Source of the DNA: Dyadobacter subterraneus
GTDB taxonomy: Bacteria > Bacteroidota > Bacteroidia > Cytophagales > Spirosomataceae
NCBI RefSeq assembly: GCF_015221875.1
Contig: NZ_JACYGY010000001.1
Coordinates: 3,636,501-3,700,500, forward strand
Reading direction: 5' to 3'
Length of the DNA: 64,000 nt
The notes under the pieces: generated by a model
What the model was told of the DNA's origin: nothing
The model's input: the letters and a program-made list of their open reading frames with translations, nothing else
The model's database searches: none
Program-made: the position numbers and the translations under genes
Part shown: one piece after another, positions 26,517 through 36,141 of the stretch
Layout: every line of letters starts with the position of its first letter
How positions within the stretch are numbered: the first letter of the stretch is position 1

Positions 26517-26897
26517 TTAGGATAAGCAATCTTGCGGAGGTTTGCTCCATTGATAGTGCGTCTCGTGAGAAATTGTAGCTACTTCATATTTCAGATTCCA
26601 TTCTTTGATACTTTCTAAGATTGGCAAAAAAGCTAAGCCTTTTTCAGATAACTTATATTCTACCCTTGGTGGTAATTCCTTATAGGCAACCCTTTCCAAC
26701 AGTCCATCCTCTTCCAGCTCTTTTAACTGTTCCGTTAGTACTTTCCTTGAAATATGTGGTACAATGGCATCCAACTGTCCAAAACGAATGGTGCGGGTGC
26801 CCATTACATTTATTATCATTGGCTTCCACTTATTACCAATAGTGCCAATTGCTCTCGTAAAGGGACAGTTCGAATTGCAAAATCTTTCGTCTTTCAT
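26517..26897 (-). CDS. HxlR-family transcriptional regulator
   Basis: MarR-like winged-helix regulator of 126 residues from the ATG at 26897; the frame extends to a TTG at 26921 inside the palindrome. Hallmarks are 'NCPFTRAIGTIGNKWKPMIINVM' with the redox-type Cys near the N-terminus, 'IRFGQLDAIVPHISRKVLTEQLKELEEDGLLER' (recognition helix and wing) and 'PPRVEYKLSEKGLAFLPIL'. HxlR proteins often sense electrophiles or oxidants and control divergent oxidoreductases. It is transcribed away from the SDR operon and shares the palindromic intergenic region with it. Confidence 0.93.
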   Translation of the reverse strand: MKDERFCNSNCPFTRAIGTIGNKWKPMIINVMGTRTIRFGQLDAIVPHISRKVLTEQLKELEEDGLLERVAYKELPPRVEYKLSEKGLAFLPILESIKEWNLKYEVATISHETHYQWSKPPQDCLS

Positions 26898-26912
26898 GTC
26901 TAGAAATTTGTA

Positions 26913-26928
26913 GTTACCCAATGGTAAC
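26913..26928. promoter_or_regulatory. HxlR operator candidate
   Basis: GTTACCCAATGGTAAC is a perfect 6+4+6 palindrome in the divergent intergenic region, 16 bases before the HxlR start and 75 bases before the SDR start. It is well placed to control both genes. Confidence 0.65.
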
Positions 26929-27003
26929 CAGAATAAACTAATTTGGTTTCAAAACTAAACTAATTAGATTTCCTTTGCAAGACAAATTTAAAATAGATTG
27001 ATA

Positions 27004-27756
27004 ATGAGTAAATTAAATAACAAAGTAGCCGTGATTACGGGTGGTAATAGCGGTATCGGGTTTGGCATTGCCCAGGAATTTGAAAATGAAGGTGCTGTAG
27101 GAGCTATTGTCGGAAGAAATCAGGAAACTCTGGATAGTGCTGTGGCTCAGCTTGGCGGTAATTTTATAGCCATAAATGCCGATGTAACCAATCTGGCGGA
27201 TCTGGAAAGAGTGTTTAAAGAAACCTCTGAAAAATTCGGTAATGTTGACGTGGTTGTTGCCAATGCGGGTGGTGGAGCTATTGGCACTGTATCTACACTT
27301 GGTGAAACCGACTTTGACAAAACAATTGATTTAAACCTGAAAAGTGTCTATTTCACGGTTCATAATGCACTGCCCTATATGAATGATGGCGGCTCTATTA
27401 TATTGATTGGGTCAAATGCAGCACATCGGGCATATCCGAATTTTTCACTTTATGGGGCTGCAAAAGCCGCTGTGATCCATTTTGCAAAAGGATTTTCAAG
27501 TGACCTATTAGAAAGGAAGATCAGAGCAAATGTTATTACCCCAGGTACAACAGATACACCCGCATTTGAAAAGTTTGTTCCCTCAGAACAAATTGAAGGT
27601 TTAAAAAAACACTTTGCAAGTGAAATGCCGATTGGCAGAATTGGGCAGCCATCTGACATTGGCAAAACTGCTGTTTTCCTTGCTTCTGATGATTCATCGT
27701 TTATGATTGGCGCCGAACTCCTTGTCGATGGCGGAATGACCTATCTGGCTAAATAA
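27004..27756 (+). CDS. short-chain dehydrogenase (HxlR-linked operon, gene 1)
   Basis: Classical SDR of 250 residues from the ATG at 27004 (the frame opens at a TTG two codons earlier). TGGNSGIG cofactor motif (residues about 12-19), 'VVVANAGGG' and the catalytic 'ILIGSNAA' with YGAAK (Tyr about 150, Lys about 154) are intact; the C-terminus 'GAELLVDGGM' is normal. It is the first gene of a three-gene plus-strand operon opposite hxlR; the next gene starts 15 bases after its stop. HxlR-controlled SDRs in Bacteroidota usually reduce reactive carbonyls or quinones; the real substrate is unknown. Confidence 0.93.
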   Translation: MSKLNNKVAVITGGNSGIGFGIAQEFENEGAVGAIVGRNQETLDSAVAQLGGNFIAINADVTNLADLERVFKETSEKFGNVDVVVANAGGGAIGTVSTLGETDFDKTIDLNLKSVYFTVHNALPYMNDGGSIILIGSNAAHRAYPNFSLYGAAKAAVIHFAKGFSSDLLERKIRANVITPGTTDTPAFEKFVPSEQIEGLKKHFASEMPIGRIGQPSDIGKTAVFLASDDSSFMIGAELLVDGGMTYLAK

Positions 27757-27771
27757 TTAAATAATTTTCAA

Positions 27772-28395
27772 ATGAGGAATTCAGAAAATAAAGAAGCGAG
27801 CTACGCCATTCTCGGCTTTGGTAAGATCGGCCATGCCCTGGCCAGGGCATTTGCCCGCAAAGATATAGAGGTATCCGTTGCAACCACGCGTGACCCGGAA
27901 AGCTTTGCCGCCGATGCGGCCGCGATCGGATCAACAATCATTCCCACAACCCTGTCAGAAGCGGTCAAAGCTGATGTAATCTTTTTGGCTGTACGTTTCG
28001 AGTCTCACCCGGATGTCGCCAAAGCGCTACCTAGCTGGCTGGGGAAGATCATTGTTGATGTAACTAACACCTACGCCATGTCCTCTGATGAGTTGGGAGG
28101 ACGCTCTTCTGCCAGGGTTGTAGCGCAGGCATTTACAGGTGGAAAAGTGGTTAAAGGGTTCAACCATTTGGGTGCAGCCATACTTGCACAAGATCCGGCC
28201 GTTCATGGTGGCAGGCGAGTCGTATTCTTGGCGAGCGACGATGACAACGCTGCAACGCAGATTAGTACCTTGGCTTACAATCTTGGTTTTGCGCCAATCA
28301 ACCTTGGCGGTATTTCGGAAGGTGGACTGCTTGTGCAGTCGCACGGAAACACCTGGGGACAACTGATCTTTAAGGACCTGGTGAAATTCAACTAA
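27772..28395 (+). CDS. NADP-binding oxidoreductase, F420-dependent NADP reductase-like fold
   Basis: Protein of 207 residues with an N-terminal Rossmann motif ('AILGFGKIGHALARAFARK', GxGxxG at about 13-18), 'DVIFLAVRFESHPDVAK', 'IIVDVTNTY' and 'VVKGFNHLGA', the pattern of NPFR-type NAD(P)-binding proteins that belong to the F420:NADP reductase/DUF-like group. Many such bacterial members do not use F420 but NADP(H). It is the second gene of the HxlR operon (15 bases after the SDR). Its base composition is visibly richer in G and C than its neighbours, which suggests separate acquisition. Confidence 0.85.
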   Translation: MRNSENKEASYAILGFGKIGHALARAFARKDIEVSVATTRDPESFAADAAAIGSTIIPTTLSEAVKADVIFLAVRFESHPDVAKALPSWLGKIIVDVTNTYAMSSDELGGRSSARVVAQAFTGGKVVKGFNHLGAAILAQDPAVHGGRRVVFLASDDDNAATQISTLAYNLGFAPINLGGISEGGLLVQSHGNTWGQLIFKDLVKFN

Positions 28396-28472
28396 TGAAC
28401 CATGATAGCAAACTTCAAAGCGATTTTGCTGTGAGCAGAGATATACAGTAATAATTCTTAAAAAATAAAAAA

Positions 28473-29231
28473 GTGAGTAAGTTAGAAAACAAAGTAGCGA
28501 TAGTGACAGGTGCATCAAAAGGAATTGGTGCAGGAATTGCAAAAGCATTTGCCAAAGAAGGTGCAAAAGTTGTTGTCAATTATGCTTCAAGTAAAGAAGC
28601 AGCGGATCAAGTAGTGAAATCTATAACCGATGATGGAGGTACAGCCATTGCAGTTCAGGCCGATGTATCCAATGAGGCAGATGTAACCAGGTTGTTTTAC
28701 GAAACAAAGAACGCTTTCGGTTCGTTGGATATTTTAGTCAATAATGCAGTTTCTCAGGGATATGCACCTGTCGAACAAATATCGGTAGAAGCTTTCCGTC
28801 AAAGCTTTGACGTCAATGTTTTAGGACCAATCTTGACTATCCAGGCAGCTTTAAAACTTTTCGGCGGTAAGGGCGGCAATGTTATCAATATCAGCTCAGG
28901 AGCAAGTAAATATCCGCTTTCGAATGCTTCACTTTACTCGTCAACTAAGGCAGCATTAGATGCTTTCACCATTGCGTTATCCAAAGAATTGGGTGCAAAG
29001 AAAGTTCGTATCAATTCCATTTTGCCGGGAGCTACGGATACTGAAGGCGCAGCCAGTGCCGGTGTTACCGCAGGTAGTGAGTATGAAAAAATGTTTATCG
29101 AAAAAACACCGCTTGGTCGCAGAGGTCAGCCGGAAGATATTGCGAAAGCTGCTGTATTTCTGGCTTCCGATGATGCAGCCTGGATTACAGGGGAGCAACT
29201 TTCTGTTTCGGGTGGAATGTATGGTTTTTAA
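28473..29231 (+). CDS. short-chain dehydrogenase (operon gene 3)
   Basis: SDR of 252 residues, start GTG at 28473 (the only start matching the normal N-terminus 'SKLENKVAIVTGASKGIGAGIA'). The motifs TGASKGIG, 'ILVNNAV' and Ser in 'INISSGAS' with YSSTK (Tyr about 155, Lys about 159) are intact, and the end 'GEQLSVSGGM' is standard. It resembles 3-oxoacyl-ACP reductase/glucose dehydrogenase-type SDRs. It begins 77 bases after the F420-like reductase gene and ends at a hairpin terminator, completing the operon. Confidence 0.93.
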   Translation: MSKLENKVAIVTGASKGIGAGIAKAFAKEGAKVVVNYASSKEAADQVVKSITDDGGTAIAVQADVSNEADVTRLFYETKNAFGSLDILVNNAVSQGYAPVEQISVEAFRQSFDVNVLGPILTIQAALKLFGGKGGNVINISSGASKYPLSNASLYSSTKAALDAFTIALSKELGAKKVRINSILPGATDTEGAASAGVTAGSEYEKMFIEKTPLGRRGQPEDIAKAAVFLASDDAAWITGEQLSVSGGMYGF

Positions 29232-29330
29232 TTCATCCGCGAAAAAAATAAAATTAATGGTCCAACACAATGGATTAACGGTGATCTACCGGTTATGAAC
29301 TAAACGAAATCATCAGTGCCATAACTTAGA

Positions 29331-29370
29331 CAAGAAAGCCACAGACATTTTGAGATCTGTGACTTTCTTG
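29331..29370 (+). terminator. terminator of the HxlR-linked SDR operon
   Basis: A 15-bp stem with one mismatch (29331-29345 with 29356-29370) and 10-base loop is followed by ATTTTC. It lies about 100 bases after the last SDR stop. The rest of 29232-29607 shows no gene. Confidence 0.7.
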
Positions 29371-29607
29371 ATTTTCAAACCACAATTTAAACTGACAAAC
29401 GAAACTGATGACAAGACCTTGTTTCGTTGCAATAATTTTTGCGTTAGTGCGGCTGAGACATAAAAACTGAGTTTAGGTGCCTGGCCACTTGACAATTATT
29501 GAATTTATAGTGTTTCAAACCCTCACCTTTGCAGGAATATCTACCCAAGCTGGATGCTGCTGCCCGGCAAACCGATTCATTTATATAATCAACGAAAATT
29601 CACTTTA

Positions 29608-32145
29608 TCATTTATGTTCACTAGTCTTCTTCAAATAAGCTTTAAGGTATTTTCCCGTTTCACTTACCGGCTCGGCAGCAACACTTGGCGCTGGACCGCA
29701 GACTACTATTTTACCCCCTTCGTTTCCTGCTCCCGGACCAACGTCAATGACCCAGTCGCTGCTAGCAACAACGTGCATATCATGTTCGATCACAATGACC
29801 GTATTTCCCTGATCCACTAATTTATTCAACTGAAGAAGTAAATTTTCAACATCAGAAGGATGTAGCCCTGTGGTGGGTTCATCCAGAATATACAAGGTAT
29901 CACCACGTTGCGCCCTCTGCAACTCGGTCGCTAATTTAATCCGCTGAGCCTCCCCTCCTGAAAGTTCGGTAGCGGGTTGTCCCAGCCGCAGGTAACCAAG
30001 ACCTACCTGACGAACAACATCAAGCGCCCTGTTGATCTGGGGTTCAGACTTAAAAAAAACAAATGCCTCATCCACATTAAGCGCCAATACCTGAGCGATA
30101 TTTTTGTCGTGATAGGTAACCTCCAGGGTCTTTTCATTATAACGGGTCCCCTTGCAGACCGGGCAGGGAGCATAGACGCTTGGAAGAAATAAAAGCTCCA
30201 CCATCACAAAACCTTCTCCTTCACAGTTTGCACAGCGGCCTTTTGTGACATTAAAGGAAAAACGGCCGGCATCATATTTTCTTTCCCTTGCCATTTTTGT
30301 TTCTGCAAATAATTTTCGGACATGATCAAACAAACCCGTATAAGTTGCCAGATTTGATCTTGGTGTACGCCCGATGGGTTTCTGATCTACCGGAATTAGT
30401 CTGCGAACCTGATCCATACCTTCGGCAATATACCCACTCGTTGTTTGTACTTTTTCTGTACTTAGCAGATTATCCTCCTGTACTTCCTCGTTGGCTACCC
30501 TTTGTCCTAGTTTTTCTGAAACAAGCTCGACAAGGACCTGACTGATCAAACTACTTTTGCCTGAACCTGATATGCCTGTAACACTGGTGAGTACGCCTAA
30601 TGGAAAATCAGCGTCAACATTTTTTAGATTGTTGCGCGATACATCTTTTATCTTCAGCCACCCGGTTGGCTTCCTATCAACCCTTTGCTTCGACTCTGCA
30701 TTAAACAGATATTTTTTTGTGACGGATCTTTCAATTTTTTCCAGTCCGTCAAACGGGCCGCTATAAAGTATTTCGCCGCCCTTTTCGCCCGCTCCGGGTC
30801 CGACATCCACAATCCAGTCGGCATGGCGTATAATTTCAACCTCATGTTCAACGACAAAAAGCGAATTACCTGCTGCTTTTAGTCGATCAAGTGCCCTGAG
30901 CAAAGATTGCGTATCAGCCGGATGAAGACCTGCGGACGGCTCATCAAGCACATACACAACACCAAAAAGATTAGAGTGTATTTGCGTCCCCAGCCTCAGG
31001 CGCTGCAACTCACCCGGCGAAAGTGTCGGTGTACTCCTTTCCAAAGTCAAATACCCAAGTCCCAGATCGATAAGTACATTCAGACGCGATATAAGATCAT
31101 CCCCTATCCGTTGACGAACCAATACTTTTTCGGGACGAACCTGGTCTGACCCTTTACTTGCAGTGCTCAAAGATGAGGAGATAATCCTGTGCAGGCCCTT
31201 AATATCCAAACGGTAAATTTCGGCAATATCCATCCCCGCAAATTTCACAGACAGCGGTTCAGCGCGAAGGCGCTTTCCATGGCAAACCGGACACGCTGCG
31301 CTCAGCATAAATTTTGACACACGCTTTTTCATCGCCTGGCTTTGGGAATTTGCGAATGTCTGCATTACATAGCGTTTGACACCGGTAAAAGTCCCCATGT
31401 AGCTGGGCTCCATTTTGCGTTCAATGGCTTGTCGAACCTGCGCCGCCGAAAGTCCTGAATAAACCGGAACGACAGGCTGCTCCTCCGTAAACAGGATCCA
31501 TTCCCTGTCCTTCTTTGGCAAATCACGCCATGGAATGTCCACGTCATAACCAAGTGTCATCAATATTTCCCGCAGGTTCTGCCCCTGCCACGCTGTTGGC
31601 CACGCAGCTATGGCTTTTTCCCGGATCGAGAGTGAATCATCGGGCACCATGGATTTCTCTGTTACCTGATAAACGACTCCCAGGCCGTGACATTCCGGGC
31701 AGGCACCCTCCGGCCGGTTCGGTGAAAAGGACTCAGCATAGATGATGGACTGACCGTGAGGATAATCTCCCGCCCTGGAATATAGCATCCTGATCAGATT
31801 GGAAAGCGTAGTTACACTGCCAACCGAAGAACGTGTGCTAGCCGCTCCCCGCTGCTGTTGTAAGGCGATAGCGGGCGGAAGACCATCGATGCTTTCGACT
31901 TGGGGAATGGCCATTTGATTAAAAAGCCGTCTTGCATATGGAGAAACAGATTCAAGGTAACGGCGCTGCGCTTCTGCATACAGGGTTCCGAAAGCAAGCG
32001 AAGATTTTCCCGACCCGGAAACACCCGTGAATACCACCAGTGCGCCCCTTGGAATGATCAGATCAACATTTTTGAGGTTATTTTCTTTGGCACCCCGCAC
32101 GCTAACAAAGTTTGAGATTGGGAATTCTGTTGATTCTTTCGACAT
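29608..32145 (-). CDS. short UvrA-type ABC ATPase (UvrA2-like)
   Basis: DNA-damage ABC ATPase with two nucleotide-binding domains, 845 residues. The first Walker A is 'GVSGSGKSS' (about 39-47), the second 'GISGSGKSS' (about 520). ABC signatures are 'LSPGELQRL' (variant) and 'LSGGEAQRI', and Walker B motifs are 'YVLDEPSAGLH' and 'YILDEPTTGLH'. Zn-type CxxC pairs occur ('CPECHGLG', 'CPVCHGKR', 'CANCEGEG', 'CPVCKGTR'). Canonical UvrA is about 930-950 residues; the shorter length fits the UvrA2/DrrC-like class that has lost the UvrB-interaction insertion. Such proteins accompany drug or damage tolerance. It is monocistronic with no uvrB beside it. Confidence 0.88.
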   Translation of the reverse strand: MSKESTEFPISNFVSVRGAKENNLKNVDLIIPRGALVVFTGVSGSGKSSLAFGTLYAEAQRRYLESVSPYARRLFNQMAIPQVESIDGLPPAIALQQQRGAASTRSSVGSVTTLSNLIRMLYSRAGDYPHGQSIIYAESFSPNRPEGACPECHGLGVVYQVTEKSMVPDDSLSIREKAIAAWPTAWQGQNLREILMTLGYDVDIPWRDLPKKDREWILFTEEQPVVPVYSGLSAAQVRQAIERKMEPSYMGTFTGVKRYVMQTFANSQSQAMKKRVSKFMLSAACPVCHGKRLRAEPLSVKFAGMDIAEIYRLDIKGLHRIISSSLSTASKGSDQVRPEKVLVRQRIGDDLISRLNVLIDLGLGYLTLERSTPTLSPGELQRLRLGTQIHSNLFGVVYVLDEPSAGLHPADTQSLLRALDRLKAAGNSLFVVEHEVEIIRHADWIVDVGPGAGEKGGEILYSGPFDGLEKIERSVTKKYLFNAESKQRVDRKPTGWLKIKDVSRNNLKNVDADFPLGVLTSVTGISGSGKSSLISQVLVELVSEKLGQRVANEEVQEDNLLSTEKVQTTSGYIAEGMDQVRRLIPVDQKPIGRTPRSNLATYTGLFDHVRKLFAETKMARERKYDAGRFSFNVTKGRCANCEGEGFVMVELLFLPSVYAPCPVCKGTRYNEKTLEVTYHDKNIAQVLALNVDEAFVFFKSEPQINRALDVVRQVGLGYLRLGQPATELSGGEAQRIKLATELQRAQRGDTLYILDEPTTGLHPSDVENLLLQLNKLVDQGNTVIVIEHDMHVVASSDWVIDVGPGAGNEGGKIVVCGPAPSVAAEPVSETGKYLKAYLKKTSEHK

Positions 32146-34062
32146 TAAATCAAGGATTAAATTATCAATTGTATGGAGTCCGGGTTATATCGGCGAGAAT
32201 CCTGTGGGATAATACTGATGGCAAAAATGGGCTTGATGGACATTCTTATAAATTACGTACCAAGCCCAATAGTAGGCAGATGATGCCCAATTAGTTTATT
32301 TTGGATCAAAAGATTGCTAAGCAGTATAAAAAATTCATATCAGGCACTGCCTGAAAATCCGGATACAACCAACAAACTTTAATAGACGTCGATTAGAAAT
32401 ACAATTTTCCCGAGTAATATAATCATATCAGCGCAATAATAAGCGATGTTTTTCTGGAAAACTGTTTTGACGGGAAGGACTATTCGGTTACAAATGGGAT
32501 TAATGTTGGTAACACTGATGAAATTCCGTGGATTGGAGCAAAAGCATTTTGTACTGCCCGGTCCCGGAAGCCCTGGCCATTCCTGCCTGACATCACCAAG
32601 GATGCAGCAGGCATTGATTTATAAGCAATCTTAAAAAAATGGGAAAGCATCGTTATTACTGCCTACGCGTTGTTTTAAAGTCCTATCAGATTGAAGCCGC
32701 AGGTAAGCTCATTAACGAATCCTAAAACATTTCCCTCTTTTAGGGAACGGCGTGCAAATTCAAGTGCAGAGCAAGTACTCATTCACCTTATTGAAAAAAC
32801 AGATATTCCCGGCAGCTTCTACGCTCCTTGGGTTTTCTTCTACTCCGGTTGACCATCCAAATGATGTTGGCTACCTGGGTATGCATGGTAATTACGCATA
32901 CAAGAAAATCACTGAGTCGGAATTAGCTCAGACTTCTCCGAAGATCAAAATGGCCGAAGTTATCCATGGATTGTCGGACAAAACGAAAGATGAAGCATTA
33001 GTTTGGCCGACTGAGGCAAGCACCGATGATGACTGCGCGTTACTATGCAGTTTAAGATGCAAAATTTCTTCATTACCTCCATTGATGGTTTACAGAAGAA
33101 TATAGAAACGCATAAAGTCGGGGCAATAAGATCTTCAATTATATCAGCACTTTTAAAAACTTACTTACTCCGGTATCAAACGTAACCTATATCCTCCACG
33201 CTTTTCTTCTGATTTTGCAGAACGCCTTATTTTCCTCAAAGCAGATGTTGGGCTGTAATGTGCAGACAAGCTTCATGTTATTAGAAGGGTAAAATATAAC
33301 ATTCCGGCTATTCTTTTGGTAGGGATTATTTTCATTTGACCTGGTATTATTTGGATTACATTTATAAATAAGCCTTTTCCTATTACGTCAAATAGTGAGA
33401 CAGCTTGCCACAGCAAGGATTGTTATCTTTTCATAGTAATTCTGTTTAGAAATGAACATAAAAAATGCCAGCGATATGGTCCTTGTGGCCAATTTAAGAG
33501 ATCTTGCGACTTGGTGATTAAGGTCGAAATAAGACAAATAAATAACAGACAATGCGCGAACCCATTCTTGTATACGAAATTAGAAATATGTCATGATTGG
33601 CAACAGAACTAGTCGATTGATCTCTATGCCCTGGTCAGTATAGCTTTAATATCCATAGATGCTTTCATCAGTAATGTGCGAAGGGCACTTATCAATCCAG
33701 AATAATACCGTTTCAACAATAATTCTTTATAAAGTGACCTGGATGTCAGAGAAAGCTACGTTTTTATACGAAGCGACTGTTTCGAAAGGATGGAAAGAAT
33801 CATTATTTTCAGCATTACAGATTATGATATTCTTTCCTTTTAGTGGTTAAAAGAAATTATTCTATTAAGTTGGTAGACAAAGAAATTAATATCAATCATA
33901 TAACCAAGTTATTTATAATATTGCTGAGCCATTATTGGTCTTTTTGCATATTATCACACGGTGGTAAAACATTTGCCGTAGAATAAAACCCTAAGGTAAA
34001 AAACGAAATTATAGATAGTATGTACTTAAAATTTGTTAATCGTGATTTCTAGACATTGGATT
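32146..34062. other. gene-poor, decayed 1.9-kb region
   Basis: No intact gene is seen. Short open frames that look coding rather than random are interrupted repeatedly. One at about 32424-32625 reads 'DVFLENCFDGKDYSVTNG' and 'EIPWIGAKAFCTARSRKPW'; a second near 32740-32850 ends 'IPGSFYAPWVFFYSG'; a third at 32752-33105 is open but featureless. They may be remains of one or more enzymes lost by mutation. 33270-34060 holds nothing recognisable. No terminal repeats of a mobile element were found. Confidence 0.55.
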
Positions 34063-35589
34063 ATGCGGAACGGCAATAAAGCAGTTTATATTTTAACATC
34101 TGTGTTTATATTTGGCTTTACTCTGGTTTCTCAAATCCCTGCCAGAAAAAAACCAGATAAAAAGCCTAATATCCTTTTTGTAATTGCTGATGATCAATCG
34201 TATCCCTACGCAGGAGCTTATGGGGATAAAGCTGCAAGAACACCTAATTTTGACCGAGTCGCCAGGGAAGGAATACTTTTCAGCAATGCCTTTGCAGCCT
34301 CCCCAGGATGCAGTCCATCACGGGCCGCAATTTTGACAGGCCTGAATTGTTGGCAGATTAAAGAAGCCGGAACACACGCCAGCAGTTTTCCAACTGAATT
34401 TGTGGTATTTCCTGACTTATTGGAAAAAGCTGGCTATCAAGTCGGATACACTGGGAAAGGATGGGCACCGGGTGATTTCAAAGCTTCCGGCAGATACAGG
34501 AACCCTGCCGGAGATGCGTTTTTGGAGAAAAAGCAAAAAAGTCCGGAAGGTATTTCTGATATTGATTATGCAGAAAATTTTAAAGATTTTTATGATAAAA
34601 AAGAAAAAGGTAAGCCCTTCTTTTTCTGGCTGGGTACCCACGAACCCCACCGGACTTACAAAAAAGGAATAGGAGCCGCCAATGGTTTTGATATCAAAAA
34701 CGCAAAAGTCCCGTTGTTTCTGCCTGATGTGCCGGAAGTGCGAAGCGATATTCTTGATTATCTTTTTGAAATACAATGGTTTGATACGCAACTGGGAAAA
34801 GTGCTAGCACAGTTAGAACACTCGGGCGAGCTTGATAATACCCTGATTGTTGTTACCGCTGACAATGGCATGTCGTTTCCCCGTGCCAAAGCTAATGTAT
34901 ATGAGTATGGAATACATGTGCCTTTGGCGATCCGCTGGGGGAATCATATTCGAAAAGGAGTTACAGCTAATAATGTGGTAAGCCTGATCGATGTTTATGC
35001 AACTTTTCTTGACGTTGGAAGGGCCGCTATGCCACCCTATGCCACTGAAAGCAGGAGCTTAATACCCTTACTGAAATACGGGACCAACATCCGTGATGCC
35101 GTTTTTTCATCACGCGAACGGCATTCTTCCTCACGCTATAATAATCTCGGCTATCCACAGCGTAGTATTCGGACCAGGCAATATTTGTTTATTAAAAACT
35201 ATAAACCGGAAAGATGGCCCGCCGGCGATCCCCAAAAATTTGATGCAAACGGAAATCTGGAGGCGCCTAACACCGCTTTTCACGATATAGATGAGTCTAC
35301 CGATAACATCGTCATCAGGCAATGGAAGGATCCAAATATTGCACCCTACTTCCATTTGGCAACCGATAAGCGGCCAGCAGAAGAGTTCTACGACATTCTC
35401 AGCGATCCGGCCTGTCTTAAAAATCTTATCCGCAACAAAAAGTACAGACAGCAGATCAGTAGTTTAAGAACCAAGCTGACAACATACCAGCTGGCAACCA
35501 AAGATCCTCGTGAAACCGGTAACGGCGACTATCTCGAATCTTTTCCAAGGCTCAACGGTGAAATACGGAATTTTCCAGCGCCAAAATAA
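34063..35589 (+). CDS. sulfatase (S1 family), exported
   Basis: Sulfatase of 508 residues from the ATG at 34063; a TTG at 34033 is less likely. A signal anchor/peptide (about 7-26) precedes 'PNILFVIADDQSY' (metal-binding Asp pair at about 43-44). The active-site motif is CSPSR (residues 83-87), the Cys-type sequence for conversion to formylglycine, followed by 'AAILTGL'. 'PHRTYKKGIG' and 'VVTADNGMSFPRAKANVYEYG' supply further metal and substrate residues. It is expected to hydrolyse sulfate esters of glycans in the periplasm. It stands alone, with no SusC/D pair or anaerobic maturase nearby, so the substrate cannot be inferred. Confidence 0.9.
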   Translation: MRNGNKAVYILTSVFIFGFTLVSQIPARKKPDKKPNILFVIADDQSYPYAGAYGDKAARTPNFDRVAREGILFSNAFAASPGCSPSRAAILTGLNCWQIKEAGTHASSFPTEFVVFPDLLEKAGYQVGYTGKGWAPGDFKASGRYRNPAGDAFLEKKQKSPEGISDIDYAENFKDFYDKKEKGKPFFFWLGTHEPHRTYKKGIGAANGFDIKNAKVPLFLPDVPEVRSDILDYLFEIQWFDTQLGKVLAQLEHSGELDNTLIVVTADNGMSFPRAKANVYEYGIHVPLAIRWGNHIRKGVTANNVVSLIDVYATFLDVGRAAMPPYATESRSLIPLLKYGTNIRDAVFSSRERHSSSRYNNLGYPQRSIRTRQYLFIKNYKPERWPAGDPQKFDANGNLEAPNTAFHDIDESTDNIVIRQWKDPNIAPYFHLATDKRPAEEFYDILSDPACLKNLIRNKKYRQQISSLRTKLTTYQLATKDPRETGNGDYLESFPRLNGEIRNFPAPK

Positions 35590-36080
35590 AAAATCGGTTT
35601 CCAATACCTAGCACGGTAAATTGACGTATCATCAATTGATCAAAATAGCTGATGAAGAAAATTTAAAAGAACGATTTCTCAACTCCATTTGGCCAACAAA
35701 CTTCTACGATTATCCAATTCTTCGATCACTGCCGAAGGGTGTTTGTCAGCAACTTTTAAATCTTAACCGGCACTGTGATATCTGAAATCAGAATATTTTA
35801 TACCTATTTCATTTATTACTGTGGCGAATGTCTGGTGAGAGCTGATTACTCACCCGGAGCCAAGAAATCCAACCAGATCAGCTATCACGCCCAGCATTTC
35901 CATAGTTAAGGAATAATAATATGTAGTACAGATTAACAGAAAAACAACCATCACATGACTTAATGAAAAAATAGGCATGAGAAAGAATGAGATTCGAATC
36001 GCCTCATGCTTATTTGAGAAGGCGGCCAAATTTCATTCTGATCCTTTGGTAAAACCGATCAATGAACCCAGCTTTATCTA

Positions 36081-36088
36081 TAATTTTG
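36081..36088 (+). promoter_or_regulatory. -7 box candidate of the chromate operon
   Basis: TAATTTTG fits the Bacteroidota TAnnTTTG consensus, 54 bases before the ATG at 36142. It lies inside the longer open frame that begins at 35977, arguing for the downstream start. The stretch 35590-36080 otherwise holds no gene. Confidence 0.4.
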
Positions 36089-36141
36089 CAAATCTATGTA
36101 ACCGCTGCCAAAGTGATTGTTACTTTGCATTGAATGATAAC

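Noticed and set aside
28027..28566. 179-codon minus-strand frame across two oxidoreductase genes
   Set aside because: It spans two conserved plus-strand genes and the gap between them, with no domain of its own.
32446..32634. 62-codon plus-strand frame as a gene
   Set aside because: The neighbouring frame over the same bases gives the more protein-like translation, and both are interrupted; treated as part of the decayed stretch.
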